DNA from: JBFWWW01 sp050245975
GTDB taxonomy: Bacteria; Pseudomonadota; Alphaproteobacteria; Rhizobiales; Hyphomicrobiaceae
Length of the DNA stretch: 5,948 nt
Reading direction: 5' to 3'
NCBI GenBank assembly: GCA_050245975.1
Contig: JBFWWW010000209.1
Span: forward strand, 1-5,948
The translations under genes were made by a program, and so were the position numbers. Under the pieces are notes generated by a model that was not told where the DNA came from, ran no database searches, and saw nothing but the letters and a program-made list of their open reading frames with translations. Of the stretch, positions 5,679 through 5,948 are shown one piece after another (the stretch's first letter is position 1; each line of letters opens with the position of its first letter).

Positions 5679-5948
5679 TCAGCCCTCCCTGCGCGCGGCC
5701 GCGGCTTCCTCCGCCTGCAGCTCCTTCTTGGAGGGCTTGCCGATCAGCGTCTTGGGCAGGCTGTCGCGGAATTCGATCGCCGCCGGCATCTCGATCTTGG
5801 AGAGGTGCGCCTCGAGGTGCCTGAGGATGTCCTCCTTGGTCGCGCTCTGGCCCGCGCGCAGCTTGACGAAGGCCTTGGGCGCCTCGCCGCGATAGGCGTC
5901 CTTGATGCCGATCACGACCACCTCCTCCACCGCCGGGTGCTTGTAGAT
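5679..5948 (-). CDS. Acyl-CoA synthetase (AMP-forming, FadD-like), C-terminal end only
   Basis: The frame is open to the window edge, so the start lies beyond base 5948; 89 residues and a TGA stop (5681-5679) are visible. The fragment is the mobile C-terminal domain of the adenylate-forming family: IYKHPAVEEVVVIGIKDAYRGEAPKAFV matches the usual (L/I)YxHPAVxEaaVIGvpDxyRGE pattern, and LPKTLIGKPSKKEL matches the A10-type motif. Its Lys71 (codon 5738-5736, counted from the window edge) is the expected catalytic lysine for adenylate formation. The family makes acyl-CoA from acid, ATP and CoA. The SKKELQAEE ending resembles long-chain fatty-acid-CoA ligases of alphaproteobacteria, and the neighbouring beta-oxidation operon fits that role. 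Chain-length or dicarboxylate specificity cannot be read from this piece, so no symbol is given. It converges on fadI. A GTG at 5930-5928 lies inside the conserved domain and is not a credible start. Confidence 0.9.
   Translation of the reverse strand: MYKHPAVEEVVVIGIKDAYRGEAPKAFVKLRAGQSATKEDILRHLEAHLSKIEMPAAIEFRDSLPKTLIGKPSKKELQAEEAAAARREG

Noticed and set aside
5351..5824. A 157-codon plus-strand open frame across the gap into the synthetase gene
   Set aside because: It begins inside the palindrome and runs antisense through the conserved synthetase C-terminus. It has no family features.

Overview
The window is high-GC DNA (roughly two thirds G+C by eye, with a strong preference for G or C at third codon positions). 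It most likely comes from an alphaproteobacterium, probably Hyphomicrobiales (Rhizobiales). The coding part points to a proteobacterium because FadE, FadJ and FadI resemble the E. coli proteins in motif order. The narrower placement rests on two intergenic palindromes (5091-5202 and 5334-5382) whose sequences I recall as common scattered repeats in that order. That recollection was not checked against a database.

Layout: positions 1-4991 hold three same-strand fatty-acid beta-oxidation genes. They are the 3' two thirds of a FadE-type acyl-CoA dehydrogenase (1-1578), a complete bifunctional enoyl-CoA hydratase/3-hydroxyacyl-CoA dehydrogenase (1664-3658) and a complete FadI-type thiolase (3672-4991). 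The gaps are 85 and 13 bases, and both downstream starts have a GGAGG ribosome binding site, so this is almost certainly one transcription unit. Positions 4992-5678 form a gene-poor convergent intergenic region with three inverted-repeat structures. Positions 5679-5948 on the minus strand are the C-terminal end of an acyl-CoA synthetase (AMP-forming) that runs off the window.

Together the genes cover the whole cycle. The synthetase would activate a fatty acid to acyl-CoA. FadE makes the trans-2-enoyl-CoA. FadJ hydrates it and oxidises the 3-hydroxy product with NAD. FadI cleaves the 3-ketoacyl-CoA with CoA to give acetyl-CoA and a shortened acyl-CoA. All the catalytic residues I could locate in the visible parts are present.

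I found no evidence of a previously undescribed system. The items most worth a second look are the two-hairpin palindromic element after fadI, the second palindrome near the convergent gene end, a FadJ C-terminal tail shorter than in E. coli, a hairpin touching the fadJ ribosome binding site, and an in-frame A AAA AAG heptamer in fadE. Several very long antisense or off-frame open frames are explained by the high GC content and were rejected.
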